The notes below the pieces were generated by a model. The model was not told the origin of the DNA. It saw only the letters and a program-made list of their open reading frames with translations, and made no database searches. Below are positions 8,454 to 17,248 of a DNA stretch of 64,000 nucleotides, in pieces. The position numbers and the translations under genes were made by a program. The stretch's first letter is position 1, and each line of letters opens with the position of its first letter. The stretch is from the NCBI GenBank assembly GCA_902786725.1, contig CADADP010000012.1, forward strand, positions 1-64,000, given 5' to 3'. Origin of the DNA: an uncultured Bacteroidales bacterium. Its GTDB lineage: Bacteria > Bacteroidota > Bacteroidia > Bacteroidales > Muribaculaceae.

Positions 8454-9506
8454 ATGCAAAACAAGTTAGCAGAGACAATATCACGTGAGCTCAACATTCC
8501 GCTGAACTCGGTTAGCAACACCGTGCGGCTACTCGACGACGGCGCCACGATACCGTTTATCAGTCGCTATCGCAAGGAAGCCACCGGCAACTTAGACGAC
8601 GAGAAAGTACAGAGCGTGGAGGCGCGTTTGCGCTATTACCGCGAGATAGAGAAGCGCAAAGGCACAATCTTGAAGACGATAGAGGGCCAGGGCAAGCTCA
8701 CCGAGGAACTGACGGCCAAGATACTGGGATGCTGGGACGCGACCGAACTTGAGGACATCTATCTGCCCTTTAAGCCTAAACGCAAGACCCGCGCCGAGGC
8801 CGCTCGCCTGCTGGGTCTGGAGCCGCTGGCGAAGATAATTATGGCTCAGCGAAGCGACAACGTGGAGGAGCGCGCCCGTGAATGGGTAAACTGCGAAACG
8901 GTGGCCGACACCGACGCGGCGATAGCCGGGGCGCTCGACATTGTGGCTGAATGGATAAGCGAGAACAGCGCCGTGCGCAACAGCCTGCGCCGGATGTTCC
9001 GCCACGAGGCCGTGATAAGCTCCCGCTTTGTGAAAGGGAAAGAGATTGAGGGCCGGAACTACGAGAACTACTACGAGTTCAGCAGGCCGCTACGCACAGT
9101 GTTATCGCATCAGTTGCTGGCCATGCGCCGTGGCGAGAAAGAAGGGTTCTTGAAGGTGAGCATCGACGTGGATGATCGTCGCGCGACCGACAACGTGAGC
9201 CGGATAGTGGTGAAGGGGCACACTGAGGCGTCGCAGATGGTGGAGAGAGCGGTTGAAGACAGTTACAAGCGCCTGCTCAAGCCCCAGACACCGAGGCCAT
9301 CAACACATTCGCCAACAACGCACGCCAGTTGCTGTTTGCTCCGCCACTGGGGCCTAAGCGAGTGTTGGCCATTGACCCCGGTCAGCGCACCGGTTGCAAG
9401 GTGGTGTGCATCGATGAGCATGGCGACCTGCTTTACAACGATGTCATCTACCCCACCGCGCCCCACTACGACACCGACGGCGCGCGGAGCAAACTGCTGT
9501 CGCTGA
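8454..9506 (+). CDS. tex: Tex RNA-binding protein, N-terminal fragment (frameshifted)
   Basis: Tex is a conserved cytoplasmic nucleic-acid-binding protein with an N-terminal helical domain, a YqgF-like domain, helix-hairpin-helix motifs and a C-terminal S1 domain. This fragment covers the N-terminal domain: PLNSVSNTVRLLDDGATIPFISRYRKEATGNLD and LEDIYLPFKPKRKTRAEAARLLGLEPLA are typical Tex. Homology runs to SYKRLLKP, whose last codon is at 9282-9284. The frame then shifts and the remaining residues (rich in P, T, S) are out-of-frame noise. The rest of Tex continues in another frame from about 9287. Relatives have roughly 14-16 residues between these two points, so some 40-50 bases, not a multiple of three, seem to be missing. 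It is either a pseudogene or an assembly error. Confidence 0.85.
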   Translation: MQNKLAETISRELNIPLNSVSNTVRLLDDGATIPFISRYRKEATGNLDDEKVQSVEARLRYYREIEKRKGTILKTIEGQGKLTEELTAKILGCWDATELEDIYLPFKPKRKTRAEAARLLGLEPLAKIIMAQRSDNVEERAREWVNCETVADTDAAIAGALDIVAEWISENSAVRNSLRRMFRHEAVISSRFVKGKEIEGRNYENYYEFSRPLRTVLSHQLLAMRRGEKEGFLKVSIDVDDRRATDNVSRIVVKGHTEASQMVERAVEDSYKRLLKPQTPRPSTHSPTTHASCCLLRHWGLSECWPLTPVSAPVARWCASMSMATCFTTMSSTPPRPTTTPTARGANCCR

Positions 9507-10540
9507 CCGAGGCATACAAAATCGACGCCATAGCGCTGGGCAACGGCACCGCGAGCCGCGAGACCGAGCGATTTTTGAAGAAAATCAGATTCCGGCGGCC
9601 GCTTGACGTGTATGTGGTGAGCGAGAACGGAGCGTCGGTGTACTCGGCATCGAAGATAGCCCGCGATGAGTTTCCCGACAAGGACGTGACGGTGCGCGGA
9701 GCGGTGTCGATAGGCCGCAGGCTGATTGACCCGCTGGCCGAACTGGTGAAGATTGACCCCAAGTCGATAGGCGTGGGACAATATCAGCACGATGTGGATC
9801 AGACGCGGCTTCGCGAGGCGTTGGAGTTCACGGTGGAGAGTTGTGTGAACAGCGTGGGCGTGAATGTGAACACGGCGTCGAAAGAGTTGCTGACCTACGT
9901 GTCGGGGCTTGGTCCGGTGCTGGCACAGAACATAGTGAATTACCGGTCGGCCCACGGAGCGTTCAAGAGCCGACAGTCGCTGATGGACGTGCCCAAGATG
10001 GGGGTGAAGACCTTTATGATGTGTGCCGGTTTTCTGCGAGTGCCCGAGAGCGACAATCCGCTGGACAACTCGGCCGTTCACCCCGAGCGTTACGCGCTGG
10101 TGGAGCAGATGGCGCAGGACCAGGGTTGCGACGTGCGAGAACTGATAAGCGACGCGGCGGTTCGCGAGAAAGTGGATTTGAAGCGATATGTGAGTGCCGA
10201 CGTGGGAATGCCCACGCTCACCGACATCATGGCCGAGATGGAGAAGCCCGGTCGCGACCCGCGCAAGACCGTGGAGGTGGTGGAATTTGACGATAACATT
10301 CGCGACATCAAGGACTTGCGCGAAGGTATGGAACTAAACGGGATAGTGACCAACGTGGCACAGTTTGGAGCGTTTGTGGATATAGGCGTTCACGATAACG
10401 GGCTGGTGCACATTTCTCAACTGAGCAAGAATCGCGTTCGCTCGGCCGGCGATGTGGTGAAAGTGGGTCAGAAGGTTCGCGTGCGCGTGCTGGGGGTGGA
10501 TCTGGAGCGCAAGCGTATTTCGCTGACCATGAAGCTATAG
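9287..10540 (+). CDS. tex: Tex RNA-binding protein, C-terminal fragment (frameshifted)
   Basis: This is the continuation of Tex in a different reading frame. The start given is the first homologous codon (DTEAINTFANNARQLL), not a true start codon; the first usable initiator in this frame is a TTG at 9329. Visible parts are the YqgF-like domain (KRVLAIDPGQRTGCKVVCID, then ALGNGTASRETERF), the VGQYQHDVDQTRL segment, two helix-hairpin-helix stretches (VNVNTASKELLTYVSGLGP), and the C-terminal S1 domain (GIVTNVAQFGAFVDIGVHDNGLVHISQL). These are complete and well conserved up to the stop, which argues for a very recent lesion or a sequencing/assembly artefact rather than old decay. Confidence 0.85.
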   Translation, partial: DTEAINTFANNARQLLFAPPLGPKRVLAIDPGQRTGCKVVCIDEHGDLLYNDVIYPTAPHYDTDGARSKLLSLTEAYKIDAIALGNGTASRETERFLKKIRFRRPLDVYVVSENGASVYSASKIARDEFPDKDVTVRGAVSIGRRLIDPLAELVKIDPKSIGVGQYQHDVDQTRLREALEFTVESCVNSVGVNVNTASKELLTYVSGLGPVLAQNIVNYRSAHGAFKSRQSLMDVPKMGVKTFMMCAGFLRVPESDNPLDNSAVHPERYALVEQMAQDQGCDVRELISDAAVREKVDLKRYVSADVGMPTLTDIMAEMEKPGRDPRKTVEVVEFDDNIRDIKDLREGMELNGIVTNVAQFGAFVDIGVHDNGLVHISQLSKNRVRSAGDVVKVGQKVRVRVLGVDLERKRISLTMKL

Positions 10541-10565
10541 GAGAAATGCAGAAAATGACATTGAC

Positions 10566-10602
10566 AAACTGTGCCGCACGGATTAACTTTGCGGCACAGT
10601 TT
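10566..10602 (+). terminator. Strong inverted repeat, likely terminator after tex
   Basis: A perfect 13-bp inverted repeat, AAACTGTGCCGCA (10566-10578) and TGCGGCACAGTTT (10590-10602), has an 11-base loop. The T-run is short, but position right after tex supports a terminator. Confidence 0.7.
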
Positions 10603-10678
10603 CGTAATGAACAAAGGCGTGTTCGCTGAAAAGTGGGCTGAAAATCAGGCTTAGGCGACGGATAAATGTTAAAAGGCA

Positions 10679-10708
10679 TTGAGAAGCAAAAAATTATTCT
10701 TAACTTTA
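10679..10708 (+). promoter_or_regulatory. Predicted promoter for first secreted cassette
   Basis: TTG (10679-10681), a 19-base spacer and TAACTTTA (10701-10708) match the Bacteroidetes promoter with one mismatch in the last base. The leader before the ATG is about 90 bases and A-rich. Confidence 0.5.
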
Positions 10709-10805
10709 CAAACTTTTTTAGAACATAAACCCAATTCGCACAGTTACGAGATTAAGACAAACGCGACAACAGAACTATAATTATAAACTTAAAAATTAAT
10801 AACTT

Positions 10806-13568
10806 ATGCATCAAGACAGACTACGAAAATGGCTGATTGCGGCAGCGGTGGCGCTGATGGGCGTGACCGGAATGAGCGCAGCCACAACGAGCATCACATT
10901 CAGTGATCAGGGCTGGACAAATGCGCAAGAGCTTGCAGACGAGACAGTGACTAGCGGCACAGTGACCATTACATTCGGTAACGGCACAACCTCGACCAAG
11001 TTCTACAGCAGTACAACTCCGGCGGCAGTCAGAATCTACGGAGGGGGCTCGGTTACAATTTCATCGACCGAGACGATTACCGGTATGACCCTGACGTTCC
11101 AGAACAATTCACAGTACTACCCTACCGGCAATGTAGCAAGCGAAGGCACGCTGACGATGAGCGAAAACGTGGGCACATGGAGCGGAAGCAGCAAGAGCGT
11201 GACGCTAACCCGTCCGACCGGTAGCGGTCACTGGCGGCTTGTGAGCGTGGAGGTGACCACGAGTAGCGCCATCACGGTGGCCCCGCCCACGTTCAATCCC
11301 GAGAGCGGCACTGCGTTTACCAGCACATCTCAGGTGACCATCAGCGGCCCCAGCGGCTCGTATATCTACTACAAGAAGAACGGCACAGCCACGCTGACCG
11401 ACTACGACACTTACGGCCCCACGCCGCAAGTGGTGACAGTGGATGAGACTATGACAATCAGTGCAATAGCTGTGATAAGCGGCACAGCCAGCACCGCGTC
11501 GAGTGCCAGCTACACGGTGACAACCGGCGGAGGCGGTAGCGGCGAGAGCAAGACCTATCGCCGCATCAGCTCGGCCGATGAGCTTGACACCAGCGCCAAG
11601 TACATAATTGTGAGCGAGGCCGGCAACGGAGCCATGGGCACAATCCAAGCCACCAACTACCGCTCGCTGATAAGCGAGGGTGTGAGTCTGAGCGGCGGCA
11701 CCGCCACAGTGACAAGCGACGAGGTGAGCGTGTTCAGTCTGGGCGGCAACGCCAGCGGCTACACGTTCTACGACGGGACTTACTATCTGGCCAACACAAG
11801 CAACAGCAATCAGTTGAACAGCAGCACCGACGGCAGCGCCAACACGTCGAAGTGGACCATAACATTCAGTGGCACCGACGCTCAGATAGCCAATGCCGCT
11901 AACACGACGAAGCTGATAAGCTACTACTCGAACTACAACGAGTTTAACTGCTACAGGACCAGCACCAGCGTGCAGATTTACAAGGAATACACTCCTGTGG
12001 CCGGAGAGCCCGAGTTGCCCACACTGACGGCAGACTTCACGTTCTGGCCCGAGATGAACGACGCGCCCAGCGCCAAGTTCACCATAACACCGGCAAGTGG
12101 CAACACAGTGTATTACACCCTGGACGGCACAACTCCGAGCAACACTCACGGCGTGGCCTTGACAAGCGGCACCACCGTGACGATAAGCGGCACCACAACC
12201 GTGAAGGCCATCTCCTACGTGGGGAGCAACAGCAGCGATGTGGTGACTCGCACCTACACTTTGGGACAGACGGTGACCGGTATAGGCGAATTCAGGCAAC
12301 TGGCCAGCGGCACAACCGCCAGGCTGTACCTGCCCGACGACTATAACGCTCGCGTGCTGTTTGTGAGCAGTCGAGAGGCCTACGTTCGCGACAATACCGG
12401 GGCGATGTGCATCTATAACCTGACAGCCACCCCCGCGCTGAGCTACAATCAGCACCTGGCCGGCTGGATTATAGGCACCTACACCGACTATAACGGACTG
12501 CCCGAGTTCACGGTGGCCACAGGCAAGACCAACACCCACTTTCTGGCAATAGCCGAGCCAGTGACCGAGGAAAACACCCTTCCGGTGGAGATATCGGCCG
12601 GCGAATATAGCGATTACCTGGCCGACTGGGTGACTGTTAAAGAGTTGCGCATCAGCGGCACTACCGGTAGCGGAAGCGATGGCACCGAGCTGACAGTTTA
12701 CAATAAATTCAACTTGGGCACAAGCCAGAACTATTACGCTCCATACGACAGCGCCCTGGTGGATATAACCGGAATAGCTATCCCCTACGGCACCACCAAC
12801 CAGCTTGCCCCGATTCAGGAGAACGGCATAGACCCGCTGACCTATGTGCTCGACGAGAATCAGAAATTCGCATCTCCCGGCGAGGACATCAGCCCTGTGA
12901 AAGTGCGTCTGAACCGCACCCTGTATGCCGACCGCTGGAACACGCTTACGCTCCCCATCTCCATCACCAACTTTGATGGCACGATGCTGGAGTACAGCGG
13001 AGTGGAGAGTGCCGGGCAGGCGTCAACCGCCGATGGCATTGTGAATCTGACCAACTTTGAGTTGACCGAGGTGACCACTACCCTGCCAGGTGTTCCTTAC
13101 CTGGTGAAGCCCAGCGTGACGCTGGTGAACCCTGTGTTTGAGAGCACCACGCTGAGTGCCACCAAGGCACAGACAGTGTCGTTTGCGCTGGCAACGGAAG
13201 GCAGCGGCGCACGCAGACGGGCATCAGCCGACGGAACTTACTCGCTTGTGGGCGTGTATAATCCCACAGAGGTGGAGACGGGCAGCACCATTCACGTGCT
13301 GGACGATAACAGCATAGCGCAGTGGACCACATCGAGCACCAATCATGTGGCCGCCACAAGCGCCTACTTCGCCACTCCCGAGATGACCGTGGTGCAACTT
13401 AAGATAGGCGACGAGATTATCACCGGCATTGAAGAAGTGAAGATAGACAAGGGCATCTACGACGAAGATGCCGTGATCTACAATATTCTGGGCCAGAAGA
13501 TGACTCGTCCGCTGCGTGAATTGCCCAGTGGCGTGTATATTGTTAACGGAATCAAGGTTGTTAAATAA
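10806..13568 (+). CDS. Secreted repeat protein with chitobiase-like and OB-fold-like domains (cassette A, gene 1)
   Basis: This 920-residue exported protein has a signal peptide (WLIAAAVALMGVTGMSAA, about residues 9-26) and is Thr/Ser/Gly-rich. It contains two chitobiase/beta-hexosaminidase C-terminal-type modules (about 160-240 and 400-485; YYTLDGTTPSNTH and TVKAISYVG are hallmarks). Between them is a YRRISSADELDTSAKYIIVSE domain, and near 495-670 a domain with AYVRDNTGAMCIYNL and HLAGWIIGTYTDYNGLPEF that resembles OB-fold nucleic-acid-binding domains of secreted nucleases (inference). It ends with ILGQKM and LPSGVYIVNGIKVVK, a tail resembling short C-terminal sorting signals of exported Bacteroidetes proteins. 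Gene 2 follows after 18 bases. A full paralogue with the same tail occurs at 17249. It has no catalytic motif, so it may bind substrate for the nuclease. Confidence 0.75.
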   Translation: MHQDRLRKWLIAAAVALMGVTGMSAATTSITFSDQGWTNAQELADETVTSGTVTITFGNGTTSTKFYSSTTPAAVRIYGGGSVTISSTETITGMTLTFQNNSQYYPTGNVASEGTLTMSENVGTWSGSSKSVTLTRPTGSGHWRLVSVEVTTSSAITVAPPTFNPESGTAFTSTSQVTISGPSGSYIYYKKNGTATLTDYDTYGPTPQVVTVDETMTISAIAVISGTASTASSASYTVTTGGGGSGESKTYRRISSADELDTSAKYIIVSEAGNGAMGTIQATNYRSLISEGVSLSGGTATVTSDEVSVFSLGGNASGYTFYDGTYYLANTSNSNQLNSSTDGSANTSKWTITFSGTDAQIANAANTTKLISYYSNYNEFNCYRTSTSVQIYKEYTPVAGEPELPTLTADFTFWPEMNDAPSAKFTITPASGNTVYYTLDGTTPSNTHGVALTSGTTVTISGTTTVKAISYVGSNSSDVVTRTYTLGQTVTGIGEFRQLASGTTARLYLPDDYNARVLFVSSREAYVRDNTGAMCIYNLTATPALSYNQHLAGWIIGTYTDYNGLPEFTVATGKTNTHFLAIAEPVTEENTLPVEISAGEYSDYLADWVTVKELRISGTTGSGSDGTELTVYNKFNLGTSQNYYAPYDSALVDITGIAIPYGTTNQLAPIQENGIDPLTYVLDENQKFASPGEDISPVKVRLNRTLYADRWNTLTLPISITNFDGTMLEYSGVESAGQASTADGIVNLTNFELTEVTTTLPGVPYLVKPSVTLVNPVFESTTLSATKAQTVSFALATEGSGARRRASADGTYSLVGVYNPTEVETGSTIHVLDDNSIAQWTTSSTNHVAATSAYFATPEMTVVQLKIGDEIITGIEEVKIDKGIYDEDAVIYNILGQKMTRPLRELPSGVYIVNGIKVVK

Positions 13569-13586
13569 GAAAGGAGGAGTTGAGAT

Positions 13587-15947
13587 ATGAGACGAAACAT
13601 TTTATTGACAGCCCTCTTGGCTTTGACAACGATACTGAGCGCGATAGGCGCAAGCACCGATCCTGTGTCGATGCGCATCACACTGAAGAACAACACGGTG
13701 GTTAGCTACAACTCCACCGAGCTGGATAGCGTTCGCTTTATCGGCGGACTGTTTGGCGAGACGGGTGCTGTGGGTATGAAAGTGTACTTGACGAGCACAC
13801 ACAAGAGCGTTGACTACCTGTACTCGCAGATAGCCGATGTGGAATATGGCGTGCAAGCGCCCACGTTCTCTCGCACCAGCGGCTCGATATTCACCGATGT
13901 CACCCCCGTGACCATCAGCAGCACCAGCGGTGCCACGATTTATTACACCACCGACGGCAGCACACCCAGTGCCACCAACTATGCCGGCACCGGCGTGGGC
14001 GATGTGGTGGTGACAATCGACGACACCTACGCCAGCCCTGTGACCCTGAAGGCAGTGGCGATGATTGGCAACGAAGTGAGTAGCGTGGCCAGCGCCACCT
14101 ACACGCTGCAGTTCCCGGTAGATGCCCCGACATTCTCGCGCACGAGCGGGTCGATATTCACCGACGCCACCACGGTGGTGACAATCTTTGGCGCAAGCGG
14201 TGCCACGATTTACTACACGATAGACGGCAGCACACCCGGCGCGAACAATCACGCGGGCTATGGGACCACCGAAGTGAACGTGGCGGTTACTCAGAGCATG
14301 ACCATCAAGGCTGTGGCCGTGAAGAACGGCGTGAGCAGCGAAGTGGCCAGCGCCACCTACACGGTGGATGTGCCTGTGGTGGAGAGCAACGATTTCAGCC
14401 TTGCCACAAGCAACGACGACCTGGTGGCAGGAACAAAACTGGTTGTGGCCTACAATCAGAGCGGTTACCTGATGTCAACCACCAAGTCGGGCACGAGCAA
14501 CGGATTCATCGAGACCACATCGGGCTTTGAGTTCTCGGCCGATAAGAGCACAGTGACGCTGGAAGACGGCTGTAACGCCATGGTGCTGACACTTGGCGGC
14601 GAGGAAGGCGCATGGACGCTGACCGATGAGAGCGGCAAATACTTCACGATGGCCGCCAATGCCGTGACCACTACGCTGGAGGACGAGAGCACCGTTTACT
14701 ACACGATAGACATATCGAGCGACGGCGGTGCCACAATTAAGCCCTCGGGCTCAGGCGTGACCCGTATGCTGAGGATGAACCAACTGACGAGCAACGGCCG
14801 CTTCGCATCGTATGCGCAGGCGACCGGTGGACTGGTGCAAATCTACGTTCAGGAGGGAGCCGGCGGCGTGACCACTGTTAAGGATCCTGTGTTCTCTCGC
14901 ACGAGCGGCAGCACGTTCAACACAGCATCGACCAACGTGACCATAACCACAGGCACAAGTGGCGCCACAGTGTATTACACCGTCAACGGCACCACGCCAA
15001 GTGCCACTAACTATGCCGGCAGCGGCCTGAAGACGGTGACACTGACAGTGACCCAGTCGGTGACCGTGAAGGCGATAGCCATCAAGGACGGCGTGAGCAG
15101 CAACGTGGTGACCGCCATGTACACTGTAGATACCTCCGGCGACAGCAACATGAACCGCAACTCACGGTCGAGCTACTACAATGCGTCGAAGAAGATGTGG
15201 AACCTGGAGTGGCCGCGCATTAAGGATGATGATAACCAGAGTTGGGTAATCAAGGAGGCCGGCGGCTACACTACGTACGCATTAGAGTGGGACAACAGCA
15301 AGATAGCCAACCGCTACACCTGCTACCAGATGTTTGACAACAACTGGAAAGGATCCGGCGACCGCAAGGACAACTTTATTGAAGATCCCGACCTGCCCAG
15401 CGCCACCCGCTCAAAGCAGAGCGACTACAGCAGCAGCGGCTTCAGCCGTGGCCACCTGTGCCCGAGTGCCGACCGCACGCTGACCCAGACACAGAACGAC
15501 CAGACGTTCTACTTCAGTAACATGCAGCCACAGTACCAGAACCACAACGGTGGTCAGTGGAGCACGTATGAAGCCAAGGTGAGGACATGGGCAGCCCAGT
15601 TCGACACGCTGTATGTGGTGAAAGCCGCGACAATCGACAACATTACGCTCAACAACAGCACTCAGAGTGGTGTGTTCAACTTCACATGCAACGACCGTCT
15701 GCCGGTGGCTAAGTACTTCTACATGGCTCTGATGGGCTACAAGAAGAGCACCAACACCTACACCGCGGTGGGCATCTGGACCTACCACTATAACAGCACG
15801 AGCGAGCGCAAGACGGCCGAGCACATCACCATAGATGAGCTGGAACGCCGCACCGGCATCGACTTCTTCTGTAACTTGCCCGACGACGTGGAGGAGGAAA
15901 TGGAAAGTAAAGCGGTGGATTCGTCGATATGGGGTTCACCGCAGTAA
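13587..15947 (+). CDS. Secreted chitobiase-repeat DNA/RNA non-specific endonuclease (cassette A, gene 2)
   Basis: The 786-residue protein has a signal peptide (ILLTALLALTTILSAIGA) and an N-terminal segment SMRITLKNNTVVSYNSTELD. Chitobiase-type modules begin APTFSRTSGSIFTD at about residues 92 and 180, and a third lies near 432. A beta-rich domain lies between the second and third. From about 515 there is an Endonuclease_NS domain. The metal-site motif reads SRGHLCPSADR with the catalytic His at residue 623; the classical form is DRGH, so Asp is replaced by Ser, a variant known in Bacteroidetes relatives. The domain ends with TGIDFFCNLPD as usual. It probably cuts DNA and RNA outside the cytoplasm. 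A GGAGG ribosome site precedes the start, 18 bases after gene 1. Confidence 0.85.
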   Translation: MRRNILLTALLALTTILSAIGASTDPVSMRITLKNNTVVSYNSTELDSVRFIGGLFGETGAVGMKVYLTSTHKSVDYLYSQIADVEYGVQAPTFSRTSGSIFTDVTPVTISSTSGATIYYTTDGSTPSATNYAGTGVGDVVVTIDDTYASPVTLKAVAMIGNEVSSVASATYTLQFPVDAPTFSRTSGSIFTDATTVVTIFGASGATIYYTIDGSTPGANNHAGYGTTEVNVAVTQSMTIKAVAVKNGVSSEVASATYTVDVPVVESNDFSLATSNDDLVAGTKLVVAYNQSGYLMSTTKSGTSNGFIETTSGFEFSADKSTVTLEDGCNAMVLTLGGEEGAWTLTDESGKYFTMAANAVTTTLEDESTVYYTIDISSDGGATIKPSGSGVTRMLRMNQLTSNGRFASYAQATGGLVQIYVQEGAGGVTTVKDPVFSRTSGSTFNTASTNVTITTGTSGATVYYTVNGTTPSATNYAGSGLKTVTLTVTQSVTVKAIAIKDGVSSNVVTAMYTVDTSGDSNMNRNSRSSYYNASKKMWNLEWPRIKDDDNQSWVIKEAGGYTTYALEWDNSKIANRYTCYQMFDNNWKGSGDRKDNFIEDPDLPSATRSKQSDYSSSGFSRGHLCPSADRTLTQTQNDQTFYFSNMQPQYQNHNGGQWSTYEAKVRTWAAQFDTLYVVKAATIDNITLNNSTQSGVFNFTCNDRLPVAKYFYMALMGYKKSTNTYTAVGIWTYHYNSTSERKTAEHITIDELERRTGIDFFCNLPDDVEEEMESKAVDSSIWGSPQ

Positions 15948-15972
15948 GCGGCAACTAAGACACTGATTATAT

Positions 15973-16016
15973 TCTCCGGCGCATGCCCCCAGGTGGTGTG
16001 CGCCGGAGACTTTTTT
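15973..16016 (+). terminator. Rho-independent-type terminator after cassette A
   Basis: An 11-bp perfect stem, TCTCCGGCGCA (15973-15983) with TGCGCCGGAGA (15999-16009), is followed by C and six T. Confidence 0.85.
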
Positions 16017-16164
16017 GCCTATCTGCGGGGAAGGGCACCTATGGGTTACTATTGGGCTTATGGGATGGGATTTGAACACAAATTGCCGTAAATCACACGC
16101 AAATTAGAGGATAGTGGATGGGGGGATTCGAAGGGCTAAATCAGATGAGAAATATGTTCGTAAA

Positions 16165-16196
16165 TTTGCGAACACCAAAGAAAAATACTAACTTTG
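16165..16196 (+). promoter_or_regulatory. Promoter for higBA, near-leaderless
   Basis: TTTG (16165-16168), a 20-base spacer and TAACTTTG (16189-16196) form a full-consensus Bacteroidetes promoter. The -7 box ends only six bases before the higB ATG at 16203, so the transcript should start at or next to the start codon. TAAATTTG at 16161-16168 is itself a second -7 match, giving a possible alternative start with a leader of about 28 bases. Confidence 0.6.
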
Positions 16197-16202
16197 CGTC
16201 GG

Positions 16203-16520
16203 ATGATAGTCACGTTTGAGAAGACATACTTGCTTAACCTCTACACCATGGGCAAATCGGGCGATAAGAGACATCGCTACCAGCCCGAGGTGGTAAGAAA
16301 GTTTGTGAAGGTGGTGAGCCTTATGCGACATGTTGAGAATGTGCTGTCGCTCACAAGATATGGCTCACTTCACTACGAAAAGTTGCACGGCGACAAAGAG
16401 GGGTTGTCGTCGGTGCGCGTCAACAATCGCTATCGCATTGAATTTCGGGAAGAAACGGAACAAGGCAAATCGATTGCCACAATATGTAACATAACAGAAT
16501 TGTCGAACCACTATAAATAG
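16203..16520 (+). CDS. higB: HigB/RelE-family toxin
   Basis: HigB toxins are ribosome-dependent mRNA interferases of the RelE fold. The 105-residue product has the family features YQPEVVRKFVKVVSLMRHV, then YGSLHYEKLHGDKEGLSSVRVNNRYRIEF with the conserved R.N..YRI.F core strand. It is paired with an antitoxin six bases downstream. I use the ATG at 16203 because an upstream TTG would lie inside the predicted -7 element. The order toxin-before-antitoxin is typical for HigBA. The pair sits between two duplicated secreted-nuclease cassettes and may stabilise that region (inference). Confidence 0.88.
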   Translation: MIVTFEKTYLLNLYTMGKSGDKRHRYQPEVVRKFVKVVSLMRHVENVLSLTRYGSLHYEKLHGDKEGLSSVRVNNRYRIEFREETEQGKSIATICNITELSNHYK

Positions 16521-16526
16521 CAGATT

Positions 16527-16871
16527 ATGAACATGAATACAAGACACGAAACGCCGATGCGGGCAAATGATGTAAAACCATTTGTGGCTGTACATCCAGG
16601 TGAGTTGCTGAAAGATGAGATTGAGTTCCGCGGTCTGTCACAACGTGCTCTAGCACGAAGAATCGGAGTGTCGGCATCGGTGCTTAACGAGGTTCTCAAC
16701 TGCAAACGTGCGCTTAACACCGAAATGGCTATGATGCTCGAAGCGGCCATTGGCGTTGAAGCTGCGCCCCTGCTGGCCATGCAAAACGAATATAATATGC
16801 TTCAAGCAGAACGCGACGAGACGTTTATGGCGAAACTACGCCAAATCAGCAGGGTGGCCGCTGCGCTGTGA
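16527..16871 (+). CDS. higA: HigA-family antitoxin, XRE-type HTH
   Basis: HigA neutralises HigB and represses the operon through a helix-turn-helix domain. The 114-residue product contains the family opening VHPGELLKDEIEFRGLSQRALARRIGVS at about residues 24-51. The recognition helix region SVLNEVLNCKRALNTEMAMMLEAAIGV follows. It is six bases downstream of higB and certainly cotranscribed. Regulation is probably by binding the region around 16150-16200. The closest alternative would be a stand-alone XRE regulator, but the partner and length fit HigA well. Confidence 0.9.
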   Translation: MNMNTRHETPMRANDVKPFVAVHPGELLKDEIEFRGLSQRALARRIGVSASVLNEVLNCKRALNTEMAMMLEAAIGVEAAPLLAMQNEYNMLQAERDETFMAKLRQISRVAAAL

Positions 16872-17033
16872 CATGTTTTCGGCAACAAAGTTAGTCCTCT
16901 ACTTGGCTGGCAGAGGTTAAAGGTGTAGTGAGTTGTGAACAGGGAGTATAGTGAACGCTAATGATGGATGGGTGGATTTGGTGATTAAAAAATGGTGATT
17001 GGCTGAAATAAAGTGTAAAAAGTAGTTAAATGT

Positions 17034-17064
17034 TTTGTTTTTCAAGAGATTATAATTAATTTTG
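17034..17064 (+). promoter_or_regulatory. Predicted promoter for cassette B
   Basis: TTTG (17034-17037), a 19-base spacer and TAATTTTG (17057-17064) match the Bacteroidetes consensus exactly. It predicts a long leader of about 178 bases before the ATG at 17249. The gene-free stretch 16872-17248 holds only this promoter and the palindrome at 17162-17186. Confidence 0.7.
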
Positions 17065-17161
17065 CGGCGTAAACTACTTTGATACTAACCGAATCTGGAA
17101 ACTAATGCCGACACCTGCGACAGGAAACTGAGATAGATTGGCCATCGAATAGTTACTATAT

Positions 17162-17186
17162 TCAAGTTTCTAAATTAGAAACTTGA
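17162..17186. repeat. Perfect 12-bp palindrome in the cassette B leader
   Basis: TCAAGTTTCTAA (17162-17173), one A, and TTAGAAACTTGA (17175-17186) form a near-continuous inverted repeat inside the predicted 5' leader. It could be an operator or a leader hairpin; there is no following T-run, so a terminator is unlikely. Confidence 0.7.
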
Positions 17187-17248
17187 GTTACAAGATAGAA
17201 CTAAGCATAAACCCGAACAAATAATTTAACACAAATAACATAAACTTT

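Noticed and set aside
11205..12539. Long open frame on the minus strand (444 codons) opposite the first repeat protein
   Set aside because: It mirrors the Gly/Thr/Ser-rich codons of the plus-strand gene, is rich in His/Gly/Ala without any domain, and lies entirely within a gene with a signal peptide and known modules.
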